Position numbers and translations under genes: made by a program | Notes under the pieces: generated by a model | Database searches by the model: none | Told to the model about the DNA's origin: nothing | What the model saw: the letters and a program-made list of their open reading frames with translations, nothing else | NCBI GenBank assembly: GCA_963839745.1 | Contig: CAWIWC010000015.1 | Coordinates: 1-64,000, forward strand | Direction: 5' to 3' | Origin: JAIBJN01 sp963839745 | Lineage (GTDB): Bacteria > Actinomycetota > Thermoleophilia > Gaiellales > Gaiellaceae | Length of the DNA stretch: 64,000 nucleotides | Shown here: in pieces, positions 1 through 8,534 of the stretch | Numbering within the stretch: the first letter of the stretch is position 1 | Layout of the letters: every line of letters begins with the position of its first letter

Positions 1-248
1 GCGCGGCCGCGAACGCCAGCAGGGAGGCATTGAACATGACCGGCTCGGAGCTCTCCGGAGCGCTGCGCCACCACCACCGGGACGACAATTGCGACAGAGA
101 CGGCGGCCAGCGGTACGTTGCGGGTGAACGCCCAGAGGCACCAGGCGCCGACCGGTACGAGGGCGAGAACAGTGTCGGCAGCAGACGACGGCTGCGTGAT
201 CACCGCTACGAGGCCGAACGCCAAAGAGAAGAACGGGAGAAAGGCCAA
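1..248 (-). CDS. Fragment of a possible integral membrane protein, cut by the left edge
   Basis: Reading leftwards from about position 248 gives a hydrophobic stretch (LAFLPFFSLAFGLVAVI, then VLALVPVGAWCLWAF and VPLAAVSVAIVVPVVV), which looks like three closely spaced membrane helices. Such an N-terminus is common in sensor kinases and other membrane proteins, but nothing diagnostic is present. The start is uncertain: a TAG lies just upstream in frame, so TTG at 248 is the first option, and a GGAGG about 40 nt further up is too far away unless an indel intervenes. Near 45-52 the sensible reading appears to change frame, continuing as EPVMFNASLLAFAAA. No function is proposed. Confidence 0.3.
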   Translation of the reverse strand, partial: MAFLPFFSLAFGLVAVITQPSSAADTVLALVPVGAWCLWAFTRNVPLAAVSVAIVVPVVVAQRSGELRAGHVQCLPAGVRGR

Positions 249-401
249 GGTCGTCGGCTACGTACCAACCTCGACCGGATCCTCCAGTCACACGGAGACT
301 GTACTCCGCAACTGGCGATACGAAGTCCCCTCCGGGCGGAGGCGCGAACTCCGACCAGGGACGGATTTCGATTGGTGCCGTGTTCCAACAGGCGCAGACT
401 T

Positions 402-750
402 TCAGCCCGAGCGGTGAGAGACGACGTTGATGAGCGTCCCACTCGGCTCGCGAACCATGAAGTGCCGGACCCCCCACTCCTCATCGCGGAGCGAATAGGC
501 GTCTCCAAGCCTCGCTCCACGGCCCTCGCGTGGACGGCATCGACGTCGGGCACCTCCACCGAGATGCCAGGCGCCGCCATGTCGTCATTCCCGATGATGG
601 TCACCTGGGCCGAGCGGTTGGTCGGCGACACCACAGTCACGACCCAGCCCATGTCCATCGCCACCTCGAAGCCGAGCAGGTCGAGGAAGAAGTCGCGCGT
701 CTCAGCGGGCCGATCGGACTTATGTTGGGTACCGCCCGGCTAACGGTCAT
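402..750 (-). pseudogene. VOC/glyoxalase-fold protein, broken by two single-base deletions
   Basis: Read with two frame corrections, this is a complete small VOC (glyoxalase/bleomycin-resistance) protein of about 116 residues. It starts at ATG 750 with MTVSRAVPNI, continues DFFLDLLGFEVAMDMGWVV and PGISVEVPDVDAVHARA, and ends with EEWGVRHFMVREPSG and LINVVSH. The breaks lie near 717-722 (a lysine codon reduced to AG) and near 501-504. The span of 349 nt is exactly two bases short of 117 codons, so each break is a 1-nt loss. The residues after each break fit the family perfectly, so sequence error is as likely as true decay. The substrate cannot be predicted. Confidence 0.75.
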
Positions 751-780
751 GGTCCGTCTTATATCGGACGGCCACTGAGG

Positions 781-806
781 AAAACAAAAACCCCGCGCCA
801 GCGGGG
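781..806 (-). terminator. Intrinsic terminator after tRNA-Val
   Basis: On the minus strand a 6-bp GC stem (GCGGGG/CCCCGC reading, 4-nt loop, 791-806) is followed directly by TTTTTGTTTT (781-790). It lies 11 nt past the tRNA and is a textbook rho-independent terminator. It closes the whole minus-strand run uvrD to tRNA-Val. Confidence 0.9.
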
Positions 807-816
807 CTTCCGTAGG

Positions 817-889
817 TGGGCGGTACTGGGCTCGAACCAGTGACCCCCAGCTTGTCGAGCTGGTGCTCTCCCAACTGAGCTAACCGCCC
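817..889 (-). tRNA. tRNA-Val (anticodon GAC)
   Basis: A full cloverleaf is present on the minus strand: 7-bp acceptor GGGCGGT/ACCGCCC, T8-A9, D-arm GCTC...GAGC, anticodon stem CCAGC/GCTGG with loop TCGACAA, T-arm ACTGG-TTCGAGC-CCAGT, and discriminator A. The anticodon is GAC (valine, codons GUC/GUU). CCA is not fully encoded (ACC then T). One oddity: position 33 is C where nearly all tRNAs have U. It lies 9 nt after the DHFR-like gene, in the same direction, and ends in the terminator at 781-806. Confidence 0.93.
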
Positions 890-898
890 TTGGGATTC

Positions 899-1438
899 TC
901 AGTCTAGCGAACGATCTCGCTCGTACTTCAACGTCACATCCTCGCGCTCGCCGGCGCGATTGACGTCGACCAGGCGGAAGCGGCGGAGGGGGAACTCGCC
1001 GTCGGCCACGGCCGGGCCTCGGCCGAGGAAGGTCGGCGCGAGGGTGATGATGACCTCGTCGATCCGGTCGACGGCCAGGAACTGGCCGACGACGTTGCCG
1101 CCGCCGATGACCCACACTCGCTCGAGGCCGGCCGCCTCTAGCTCACCCACGAGATCGGCGACGTCGCCGGAGAAGACGCGCATGTCGGCGCCTTCGACCC
1201 TGGGTGGATCCGGATTGTGGGTGACGAGCCACGCCGGCCGCTCGCCGTAGGCCCAGTCGTAGTCCTTCATGAACTCCCAGGAGCTCGCGCCGACCACCAA
1301 GCCGTCGATGCCCGCGATGAACTCCTCGTAACCGTAGGTGCCCGGCCCGCCCGAGAGGGTCTGGAGGAAGCCCAGATCGTGCCCCGGGCCTGCGATACGT
1401 CCGTCCAGGGTCGCAGCGAGGTAGTAGGCGATCCGCAT
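899..1438 (-). CDS. Dihydrofolate reductase-fold protein (RibD C-terminal domain family)
   Basis: This 179-residue protein is the right size for the single-domain DHFR/RibD-C family. It opens MRIAYYLAATLDGRIAGPG, the typical first strand and nucleotide loop. It contains DGLVVGASSWEFM, RPAWLVTHNP and the NADPH-binding RVWVIGGGNVVGQFL, then the IDEVIITLAPTFLGRG segment. Such stand-alone proteins reduce pterin- or pyrimidine-like substrates with NADPH; this one is unlikely to be the main folate-pathway FolA, whose conserved signature differs. Its ATG overlaps the TGA of the M23 peptidase gene (TGATG), so translation is probably coupled. tRNA-Val follows directly. Confidence 0.85.
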   Translation of the reverse strand: MRIAYYLAATLDGRIAGPGHDLGFLQTLSGGPGTYGYEEFIAGIDGLVVGASSWEFMKDYDWAYGERPAWLVTHNPDPPRVEGADMRVFSGDVADLVGELEAAGLERVWVIGGGNVVGQFLAVDRIDEVIITLAPTFLGRGPAVADGEFPLRRFRLVDVNRAGEREDVTLKYERDRSLD

Positions 1439-1937
1439 CAGCGGCGGTTGAACGCCTTGCGGCCGAGGAACTTAGCGGGTCGACGAGCTTGCCCTTCTCC
1501 CACGTCGTGAAATGCAGGTGAACCCCGGTGCACGAGCCCGTGCAGCCCGCCTTCCCGATCAGCTGGCCGGCCGCCACCACGTCGCCGGGCTTCACCAGCG
1601 ACTTCTCCAGGTGCGCGTACATGGAGACGATCCCGCCGTCGTGGCGGATCTTGATCACGAGCCCATAGCCGGAGTAGCTGTCGAGCCAGCCGACCCTGGT
1701 CACCGTGCCGGTCCGGGCGGCGCGCACGCGCGTCTCGGCCCAGCCCTCGATGTCGATGCCGTCGTGCATCCGCCCCCAGCGTGGGCCGAACGGCGACCCG
1801 AGCGGGCCGTTCAGGGGCAGCACCCAGCGGGAGTCCGGTTCGGACTCGGAGGGTGTCGCTTCGATCCTTCCCAACGCCGGCTGTGCCAGCGCCAGACAAC
1901 AAAAAAGGCCCGTTAGCAGGGCCTTGACGGCAAACAC
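1438..1937 (-). CDS. Secreted M23/LytM metallopeptidase, one frameshift near the C-terminus
   Basis: The predicted start is GTG 1937, which gives a good signal peptide (FAVKALLTGLFCCLALAQPALG). A Gly-rich M23 domain follows: LGSPFGPRWGRMHDGIDIEG carries the first zinc ligands (H and D), and VHLHFTTWEKGK carries the HxH motif. Family members cut peptide cross-links in peptidoglycan or act as regulators of such enzymes. The frame is lost near 1473, where DPL-KFLGRKAFNRR lacks one base; with it restored the protein is about 166 residues. The gene lies between an Eis-like gene and the DHFR-like gene. A strong terminator-like hairpin falls inside the signal-peptide codons (1898-1925). Confidence 0.8.
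1898..1925 (-). terminator. Terminator-like hairpin inside the M23 signal-peptide codons
   Basis: The minus strand reads AAGGCCC, a 7-nt loop, GGGCCTT, then TTTTGTTGT: a perfect 7-bp stem with a U-tract. It lies about 35 nt after the stop of the Eis-like gene, where a terminator is expected. It also falls within the codons for the hydrophobic core of the M23 signal peptide, so it could terminate the upstream unit or attenuate the downstream genes. Confidence 0.7.
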
Positions 1938-1959
1938 GGGGCGGAACCCTAGCAGAAGC

Positions 1960-3167
1960 TCAGAAGATCTCGGGGCACCAGGGCGCCCGGTCCGTGCGGA
2001 AAAGCGCATCCGCGCGGGCGAGCGCGCCCTCGGAAACCTCCTCCACCCCGCCGACCCGCGCGAGCTGCGAGAACGTGAAGCCGCCGAGGTATGCGGAGGC
2101 GAGCGTGTCTACCGAGAGGCGGAGATCGGGCTCCTCCATGGTCTTCTCGCCGCGAACCGTGAAGCACGCGTCGTTCCAGGGGCAGAACGTGTCGCGACCT
2201 TCAGCACGATGCTGTCGTCGCCCTCGAAGGAGCGCGCGGCGAGCGCGGCGCCGACGTCGACGAGCCGCAGGAAGATGCCGTCGCCCACCCGGAAGCGCAA
2301 CCGGCCGGGCTCGGCGGCGAGCAAGAGCAGGGGGTGGTCGAGCGGCAGCAGCTGCGCCTCGATGCGGGCCATCCAGTCGATGTCCAGCAGGTACCGCCAG
2401 ATGGCGATCTCGGCCTCGGCGGTCGCGCCGATCGCCTCGAGGACGACGACGGCACCGGTCGGCACCCCGTCTTCGTAGGCGAAGTTCAGTCGGTAGATCG
2501 CGTAGGCCTGCGGCCCACTGTCGTCCTCGAGCACGGCGACCGACAGCTCGCCCCCGCCCGCCCGCCTCCACTCGGGATCGTCGAGCACGCGAGCGTCCCA
2601 CCAGGTGCGCGAGCGCGCGAGCATGCCCGGCGTCTCGGCGCACGCGCGGTCGTAGACCGGCGGGCAGAGCCCGAGCGCCTCGTCGCGGCCCACGATGCGG
2701 ACCGCTCCCGGCCCTTCGACCGGCCGGACGAAGCCGGCATGCGCGCGAGGGATGTCCATGTCGCCGCAGAGCGACGCCAGCCCGTAGCCGTAACGCCGGT
2801 AGATCGAGGCCTCGGACGCCCAGAGAGCGGCGAGAGGCTCGCCGCGCGCGTGGATGTCGTCCAGCTGGGCGCGCATGAGCTCACGCAGAATGCCGCGGCG
2901 CCTGTGCGAAGGGAGGACACCGACGACGGTCACCCCTGCGGTGCGCACGGGGCCGCCCGGAACCGTGAGGTCGAACTGGAACGCGCCGGCGCCGCCCACG
3001 ATGGACTCCCCGTCCGCGGCGATGTGCATGCGCCCTTCGGGGAGCACATTGAGGATCCGCTGCGCGCGGTCCTCGTCCGGGCTCGTCGCGGAGCCGAAGT
3101 AGTGCCAGATCGGCGCGAGCGCCTCCAGCCGCTCGTCGCGGCCGGCCGTGCGGATCTCGACGGTCAG
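1960..3167 (-). CDS. Eis-like GNAT N-acetyltransferase, probable CTG start, one frameshift
   Basis: With one base restored near 2195 the gene encodes about 402 residues, the usual length of the Eis family (two GNAT domains plus a sterol-carrier-like domain). Visible features are the acetyl-CoA segment VTVVGVLPSHRRRGIL, the EASIYRRYGYGLAS stretch, and the C-terminal end CPEIF, whose free carboxylate acts as catalytic base in the family. Homology extends upstream of the first GTG (3047), through IRTAGRDERLEALAPIWHYF. The only fitting start there is CTG 3167: it overlaps the uvrD stop as CTGA and has GGAG eight bases before it. Eis enzymes acetylate amines such as aminoglycosides; the substrate here is unknown. 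Confidence 0.8.
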
Positions 3168-5319
3168 AAAATCTTCTCCAGCGGCGCGTAGTCGAGCATG
3201 AGACGACGTTCGGCGCCGTCCTGGGCGAAGCGCACCGTCACCGTGCCGTCGCCTTCGATGCGGACGACGACCCCCTCGCCAAGCGTCGAGTGGCGCACGT
3301 TGTCGCCGGTGGAAAGGTCGGGCGCGGGCCCGGTCGGCGCCAGCGACTGCCTCGGCGCCCCGTAGCCGCTCCAGGAGGTCGGCCGCAGCCGCTCGCGCTC
3401 GACCTCGTCCTGCGGGAGCTCCTCGAGGAACCGGCTCGGCCGCCGGTAGTCGCGCGAGCCCCAGAGCGAGCGGGTCGCCGCGTGGACGAGCGTCAGGCGC
3501 TCCTGCGCGCGCGTCAGGCCGACGTAGGCGAGCCGCCGCTCCTCCTCGAGCCCTTGCTCCTCCAACGAGCGCGCGTGCGGGAAGACACCGTCCTCCATCC
3601 CGACGAGGAAGACGGCGCGGTACTCGAGGCCCTTGGCGTTGTGCAGGGTCATGAGCGTGACGAGGCTGCGCTCCTCCGCAAGCTCGTCCTGGTCGGAGAA
3701 GAGCGAGATCTGCTGCAGGAACTCCGAGAGCGTCGGCTCGGCCGAGGCCTCCTGGTACTCGCGGGCGACACCGACGAGCTCCATCAGGTTCTCAGCCGGC
3801 CCTGCGCCTCGACCGTCCGCTCGGCCTCGAGCGCCTCGACGTACCCGGTGCGCTCGAGGACCTTCTCGAGGAGCTCGGGCACCTGCTGCTCCAGGGCCCC
3901 GGCCATGAGCGACTGCATGAGCGTGTGGAAGCGCCGCACGGCCTTGAGCGGCGCGGCGCCGACGCCGGCGTCGTCGGCCTGACCGAAGGCCTCGAAGAGC
4001 GAGATGCCCTGCGCGTCGGCGAAGGCCTGGATGCGCGCGATCGAGGCGTCCCCGATGCCCCGGCGCGGGCGGTTGGCGATGCGCCCGAGCGAGACGCCGT
4101 CGAAGGGGTTGTCGATCACCTGGAGGTACGCGACTGCGTCCTTGATCTCCGCCCGCTCGTAGAAGCGCGGGCCGCCGATCACCTGGTACGGGATCTCCTG
4201 GCGGACGAGCACGTCCTCCAGCACTCGCGACTGCGCGTTCGTGCGGTAGAAGACGGCGATCTCGGAGCCCGCGACGCCTTCGTCACCGAGCGCGGCGATC
4301 TCGGCGGCGACGTAGCGCGCCTCGGCGTGCTCGTCCTCGACCTCGATGACCCGCACGGGGTCGCCCTCGCCGAGGTCGCTGAAGAGGTTCTTCGGCTTGC
4401 GCTCGCGGTTGTTGGCGATCACCGAGTTGGCCGCGCGCAGGATCGCGTTCGTCGAGCGGTAGTTCTGCTCCAGCGCGATCGTCTGGGCTCCGCCGAAGTC
4501 ACGCTCGAACTCGAGGATGTTGCGGATGTCCGCGCCGCGGAACGCGTAGATCGACTGGTCGGGATCGCCGACCGCGAAGACGTTGCCGTGCTCGCCGGCC
4601 AGGAGCTGCAGCAGTCGGTACTGCGCGTGGTTCGTGTCCTGGTACTCGTCCACGAGGACGTAGCGGAAGCCCTTCTGCCACTTCTCGCGGGCCTCCGGAA
4701 AGCTCTCGAGGATCTTGACCGTGACCATGATCAGGTCGTCGAAGTCCATCGCGTTCGACCTGTGCAGGCGCTCCTGATAGCGCGCGTAGACGTCGGCGAC
4801 CGTCTGCTCGTAGAAGGAGCCGACGCGGCGCGCGTACTCCTCCGGGTCGACGAGCTGGTTCTTGGCGTTCGAGATCTGGGCGTGGATGCCGCGCGGGACG
4901 AAGCGCTTGGGGTCCCAGCCCTCCTCCTCCACGATCGCCTTCACGACCCGGACCTGGTCGGCCGAGTCGTAGATCGTGAAGTTCGACTTGTAGGCCAGGC
5001 GCGGCGCTTCACGGCGCAGGATGCGGCCGCACGCGGCGTGGAAGGTCATCACCCACATGCGGTGGGCGATGTCGCCCAGCACGCCCTCGAGGCGGTTCCT
5101 CATCTCTCCCGCGGCCTTGTTCGTGAACGTGATCGCGAGGATCTCGTTCGGCTTCACTCCGCAGGCCGTGACCAGGTGCGCGATGCGGTGCGTGAGCACG
5201 CGCGTCTTGCCGGAGCCGGCGCCGGCGATCACGAGAACGGGGCCTTCCGTGGCCAGCACGGCCTCGCGCTGGGCCGGGTTCAGGTCCGCGAGGTACTGCT
5301 CTGGGGAGGCGATGGCCAT
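3164..5319 (-). CDS. pcrA: UvrD/PcrA-type superfamily 1 DNA helicase, one frameshift
   Basis: This is an ATP-dependent 3'-5' helicase acting in nucleotide excision and mismatch repair and in clearing recombination intermediates. Motifs appear in order: Q motif LNPAQREAV, Walker A GAGSGKTR, Ia ITFTNKAAGEM, II VLVDEYQDTN, III VGDPDQSIYAFRGA, IV EQNYRST, then V LMTLHNAKGLEY and VI YVGLTRAQERL. The last two are in another frame because one base is missing near 3794 (EAQGR-LENLMELVG); restored, the protein has about 718 residues, normal for PcrA. The C-terminal Tudor-like end (GEGVVVRIEGDGTVTVRF) is present. TACCAT sits 7 nt before ATG 5319 with no Shine-Dalgarno, suggesting a leaderless message. 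The Eis-like gene follows by a 4-nt overlap. Confidence 0.93.
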
Positions 5320-5326
5320 CGAGTCG

Positions 5327-5332
5327 ATGGTA
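5327..5332 (-). promoter_or_regulatory. -10 element for uvrD/pcrA
   Basis: TACCAT lies 7 nt before the ATG at 5319 on the minus strand. No -35 hexamer and no ribosome binding site are visible, so transcription probably begins at or beside the start codon. Confidence 0.5.
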
Positions 5333-5437
5333 TCCGTCGAGGCAGCGCCCCTCGGCCGCGTTCGCGGGCCGTTACGGCCGATCCTCACGGGCTGCGGGTG
5401 CGGCTGAAGTAGCCATCCACCGTCCTCGGCGGGCACG

Positions 5438-5592
5438 CCCCGGGTCTGGCCCCGGGGCATGGCCCGCCGGGACCCTGCCGCCTGTGGATTTGTGGAGGAT
5501 CGAAGCGCTCTTCCACGCTCGTTGCGGTTTGACGACTAGATGGCGACGCGCCTGAGCCGTCCGCAACGGCCACGGTTTGGGGTCAGACCCCA
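5438..5592. repeat. Non-coding gap with two related palindromes
   Basis: Nothing coding is credible between the pcrA start and the dppA stop (5333-5615, about 280 bases). It contains a perfect palindrome with 7-bp arms, TGGGGTC-A-GACCCCA (5578-5592), and a second GC-rich palindrome of similar core, CCCCGGGTCTGG...CCGGGG (about 5438-5457). The two occur in opposite orientation with similar flanks (CACGCCC or GGGCGTG next to the core). They may be copies of a dispersed REP-like element or a shared terminator for the B12 operon that ends here. Confidence 0.5.
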
Positions 5593-5615
5593 GGGCGTGG
5601 CCAGTCGGGACAGGC

Positions 5616-6423
5616 CTAGAAGAAGAACTGGCGCCAGGCCGACCACCAGTCGTCGGCCCGGGAGACGATCCTCACGCCGTCGACCTCGACCCCGTGGCGG
5701 TGCTCGTAGCGCTCGACGAGGCCCGCGTCGGCGAAGACGGCCTCGATCTCGCACGGTTTCCCCGGGTCGTACGGCGGGATGCGGTCGCGCTTCTCGACGG
5801 CCGCCTTCGCGCCGGCCTCGATGAGCTCGCGCGCCCGCACCGGCGGCAGGTGGCGCGCGCTGAAGCGGCCGAGCGCCTGCTTGACCTCGACCGTCACGAG
5901 CTTCCGGGCCGAGGAGGTCGGCCGCCTCGCCGCACACGACGTCGTCGCCGGTGACGAGGACGACGGGGCAACCCCAGGTCCCGCAGAGCGCCGCGTTCAC
6001 GCCGGTCTCGCCGACCGACGTGCCGTTGAAGCGGAGGTCGCGGTAGTCGCGGCCCGAGATCGTGTGGCTCTGGACGCCCCGCGGCGTGCCGGCCTTCGCG
6101 TGCATGCCGACGAAGAGCGCTGCGTCGCAGCCCTGCTCGAGGAACTCCGTGTACTCCGTCCATTCGTTCTGGACGACCCACTCGCAGTCGGGGTCGAGCA
6201 TCTCCGGCACGAGGCTGTTGAAGTCCCACCCTTTGCCTGCGCCGTGGCAGTCCATGACGACGATCTCGGTCGCCCCAGCCGCCTTGGCACCGCGGACGGC
6301 CGCGTTGATCTCCTCGGTGTAGAGCTTGCGCCCCTCCTCGTAGAGCGACTCCCCGCCGCTCACCTGCTCCCACTTCACGATGCCGGAGACGCCCTCCATG
6401 TCGCTGACGACGAAGACCCGCAC
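5616..6423 (-). CDS. dppA: M55 family D-aminopeptidase DppA, one frameshift
   Basis: DppA is a zinc-dependent D-amino acid peptidase of the M55 family, which forms large ring-shaped oligomers. The start MRVFVVSDMEGVSGIVKWEQ has the D-x-E metal ligands. MDCHGAG and GMHAKAG give the histidine ligands, and GETGVNAAL the glutamate. After LGPEA the frame is lost near 5905 and resumes as KLVTVEVKQALGRFSARHL, ending WWSAWRQFFF. Corrected length is about 268 residues, close to the family norm. It is the last gene of the riboswitch-led B12 operon, with a 1-nt gap after the CinA-like gene. A role in D-peptide turnover is family knowledge; a link with B12 is not evident. Confidence 0.87.
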
Positions 6424-6424
6424 G

Positions 6425-7153
6425 TCAGCCCCCCATCCGCCGGTCGAGGGCGGCCTCGAGCCAGGCAGCCGCCTCGCCGAGCGCGTCGGCGTCCGCCGAC
6501 TTGAGCACGACCTCGACCTCAGGGCCGCTGTCCAGGAACGACGGGTAGCTCCCGACCATGACCGTAGGATGCCTGCGCGTCGCCTCCTCGAGCACGGCGA
6601 CGATCTGTCCCTCGCCCGTCGGATACCGGCGGCGCCAGGCGCAGATGGGCTCGCCGCGGAAGCCGTCGGCGAGCGTCTCGAACATGGCCATCATCTCGCT
6701 CGGGAGCCCGGGCAGGACGTAGACGTTGGCGACGACGAAGCCCGGCGCACCGCCGAGCGGGTTCTCGAGCGCGGCGGCGCCTCGCGGCAGCCGGGCCCAG
6801 CGGGCTGCGTAGTCGCCCAGGCCGCGCTTGTCGAAGCGCTCGCGAAGGCCGCCGGCCAGTTCGGGGATCTCCTCCGTCGGGACGCCGAACGCCGCCGCCA
6901 CGCCCTCGCGCGTGACGTCGTCAGGGGTTCCGCCGAGCCCGCCGGTGACGATGACGACGTCGGCGTGGTCGGCCTCGTCGCGCAGGAAGGACGCGATCTC
7001 GTCCACCGTGTCGCGCACCGCCGCGAGCAGCCTCACCTCGAGACCCAGCTCGCCGAGGCGCCTGGCGAGCCAGGACGCGTTCGTGTTCTCGACGTCCCCC
7101 GAGACGATCTCGTTTCCGACCGTGAGGACGACGGCGCTGGGCGAGCCCGTCAT
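6425..7153 (-). CDS. CinA-like molybdopterin-binding domain protein
   Basis: These 242 residues match the N-terminal MoaB/MogA-like domain of CinA: VLTVGNEIVSGDVENTNASW at the start, the core VVIVTGGLGGTPDDVTREGV, and YVLPGLPSEMMAMF. The C-terminal PncC amidase domain of full CinA is absent. CinA N-terminal domains act as ADP-ribose or FAD pyrophosphatases in some bacteria; activity here is inferred only from the family. It overlaps the cobC-like gene by 4 nt. A TATACT 7 nt before its ATG, inside the end of cobC, could give an internal leaderless promoter. Confidence 0.85.
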   Translation of the reverse strand: MTGSPSAVVLTVGNEIVSGDVENTNASWLARRLGELGLEVRLLAAVRDTVDEIASFLRDEADHADVVIVTGGLGGTPDDVTREGVAAAFGVPTEEIPELAGGLRERFDKRGLGDYAARWARLPRGAAALENPLGGAPGFVVANVYVLPGLPSEMMAMFETLADGFRGEPICAWRRRYPTGEGQIVAVLEEATRRHPTVMVGSYPSFLDSGPEVEVVLKSADADALGEAAAWLEAALDRRMGG

Positions 7154-7785
7154 GCGGGCGAGTATAGGACGGCTCCTGCGACCCGGACCATGGGCACGCC
7201 GTCGATCCAGTCGACCACGCTGAGGGCTCCGTAGGGCTGGTCGAGCCGGAAGAACGCGGCGTCGGGAAGGTCGAGCACATCGGCGAGCACGACCCGAACG
7301 ACGCCGCCGTGGGCGACGACGGCCGAGGCCTGCCCCTCGTGCCGCGCCCGTATCTCGGCGACCTCCGGCAGGACGCGCTCCCGCAGGTCGGCGAGCCCTT
7401 CGCCGCCCGGAAAGCGCACCGAGGCCGGATCCTCCATCCAGAAGCGGTAGAGCTCCGGGTGGGCGGAGGCGATCTCGTCGAAGCGCATCCCCTCGACCTC
7501 TCCGAAGTCGAGCTCGCGGAGGTTGTCGCGGGGAATGGGCTCGAGCCCGTGCGCCGTCGCGACTGCACGCGCCGTCTCGAACGCGCGCTGGAGCGGGCTC
7601 GTGTAGACGGCCGCGACGTCGTGGTCCCGCAGCAGCTCACCGACGGCGGCCGCCCGGCGGAGGCCGGCCGCTGACAGGGGCACGTCGAGGCTGCCGTAAC
7701 ACCGGCCCTGCAGCGACTCGTCCGGCTCCGCGTGGCGGACGAGCAGCAGGCGCGTCGCCCTTCCCCGCTCCGGGAGCCCGATCAC
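7150..7785 (-). CDS. cobC: Histidine phosphatase, probable alpha-ribazole phosphatase
   Basis: This is a 211-residue protein of the phosphoglycerate-mutase-like superfamily. The phosphoacceptor motif LLVRHAEPDES is near residue 15, followed by YTSPLQRAFETA, the acid LRELDFGEVEG, and the second histidine in VVAHGGVVRVVL. By itself it could be any small histidine phosphatase. Its place directly after cobS, cobT and cobU, with 4-nt overlaps on both sides, makes CobC, which removes the 5'-phosphate of alpha-ribazole phosphate (or of cobalamin-5'-phosphate), by far the most likely role. Confidence 0.83.
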   Translation of the reverse strand: MIGLPERGRATRLLLVRHAEPDESLQGRCYGSLDVPLSAAGLRRAAAVGELLRDHDVAAVYTSPLQRAFETARAVATAHGLEPIPRDNLRELDFGEVEGMRFDEIASAHPELYRFWMEDPASVRFPGGEGLADLRERVLPEVAEIRARHEGQASAVVAHGGVVRVVLADVLDLPDAAFFRLDQPYGALSVVDWIDGVPMVRVAGAVLYSPA

Positions 7786-8534
7786 GCCTGCACGACCACG
7801 GCGGCGACGAGGGCGGCGGTGGTTGCGAGCTCGGTCGAGGCGCCGAGAACGTCCCCGGTCACGCCTCCGAGCCGCCGGCGGGCGACGAGGCCGACGACGA
7901 GGCAGGCGAGCCCGGCACCGGCGGCGAGGGCAAGTCCTCGCAGGCCGAGGGCCACCACCGAGATCCCGAGGGCCAGCGCGATCCCGACCACGAGCGAGGC
8001 GCGAGCCGCCCGCTCGGTGAGCACGAGCCCGCTACCCGACCCGGGGCGAGCGTACGGGAGCGCCAGGGCGAGCGTGAGCGGGGCCGCCCGCCCCAGAGCG
8101 AATGCGGCCACGACCGCCAGGATCGCTCGCGAGTCGGCGGCCACGGCGGCGAGCGCGGCGACCTTGACGAGGAGGTCGAGCGCAAGCGCCGTCGCCCCGA
8201 ACGATCCGACGGCGGGGTCGCGCATGATCTCCAGCGCCCGCTCCTTCGTTCCGGCCCCGAGCCCGTCCGCCGTGTCGGCGAGGGCATCGAGATGGATCGC
8301 CCCCGTGAGCAGCGCCTCGAGCGTGACCGCCGCGGCCGCCGCCAGCAGCACGGTCAGCTCCGCGTCGAGCCCGGCGGCGGTGGCTCCCACGGCGGCGCCG
8401 ATCCCTGCGCCGACGAGCGGGAAAAGCGCGGCTCCGCGGGCCACGTCGTCCGCGTCCAGGACGAGCCGGCCGACGGGGATGCGCGTGAGGAACGCGATCG
8501 CCGCCGCGACGGCGCGCAGGCTACGCGCCGGCAT
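7782..8534 (-). CDS. cobS: Adenosylcobinamide-GDP ribazoletransferase (cobalamin synthase)
   Basis: CobS joins adenosylcobinamide-GDP and alpha-ribazole in the membrane as the last assembly step of cobalamin. The 250-residue protein is strongly hydrophobic, with about six membrane helices, and has the family signature HLDALADTADGLGAG with KERALEIMRDPAVGSFGA after it. The start at ATG 8534 (MPARSLRAVAAAIAFLTRIP) is preferred over upstream in-frame codons because the FLTRIPVGR segment is the normal N-terminus. It overlaps cobT by 14 nt and cobC by 4 nt. Confidence 0.93.
   Translation of the reverse strand: MPARSLRAVAAAIAFLTRIPVGRLVLDADDVARGAALFPLVGAGIGAAVGATAAGLDAELTVLLAAAAAVTLEALLTGAIHLDALADTADGLGAGTKERALEIMRDPAVGSFGATALALDLLVKVAALAAVAADSRAILAVVAAFALGRAAPLTLALALPYARPGSGSGLVLTERAARASLVVGIALALGISVVALGLRGLALAAGAGLACLVVGLVARRRLGGVTGDVLGASTELATTAALVAAVVVQA

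Noticed and set aside
3164..3784. A separate small helicase-like gene before pcrA
   Set aside because: It carries motifs V and VI that the longer frame lacks; a one-base break near 3794 explains the split.
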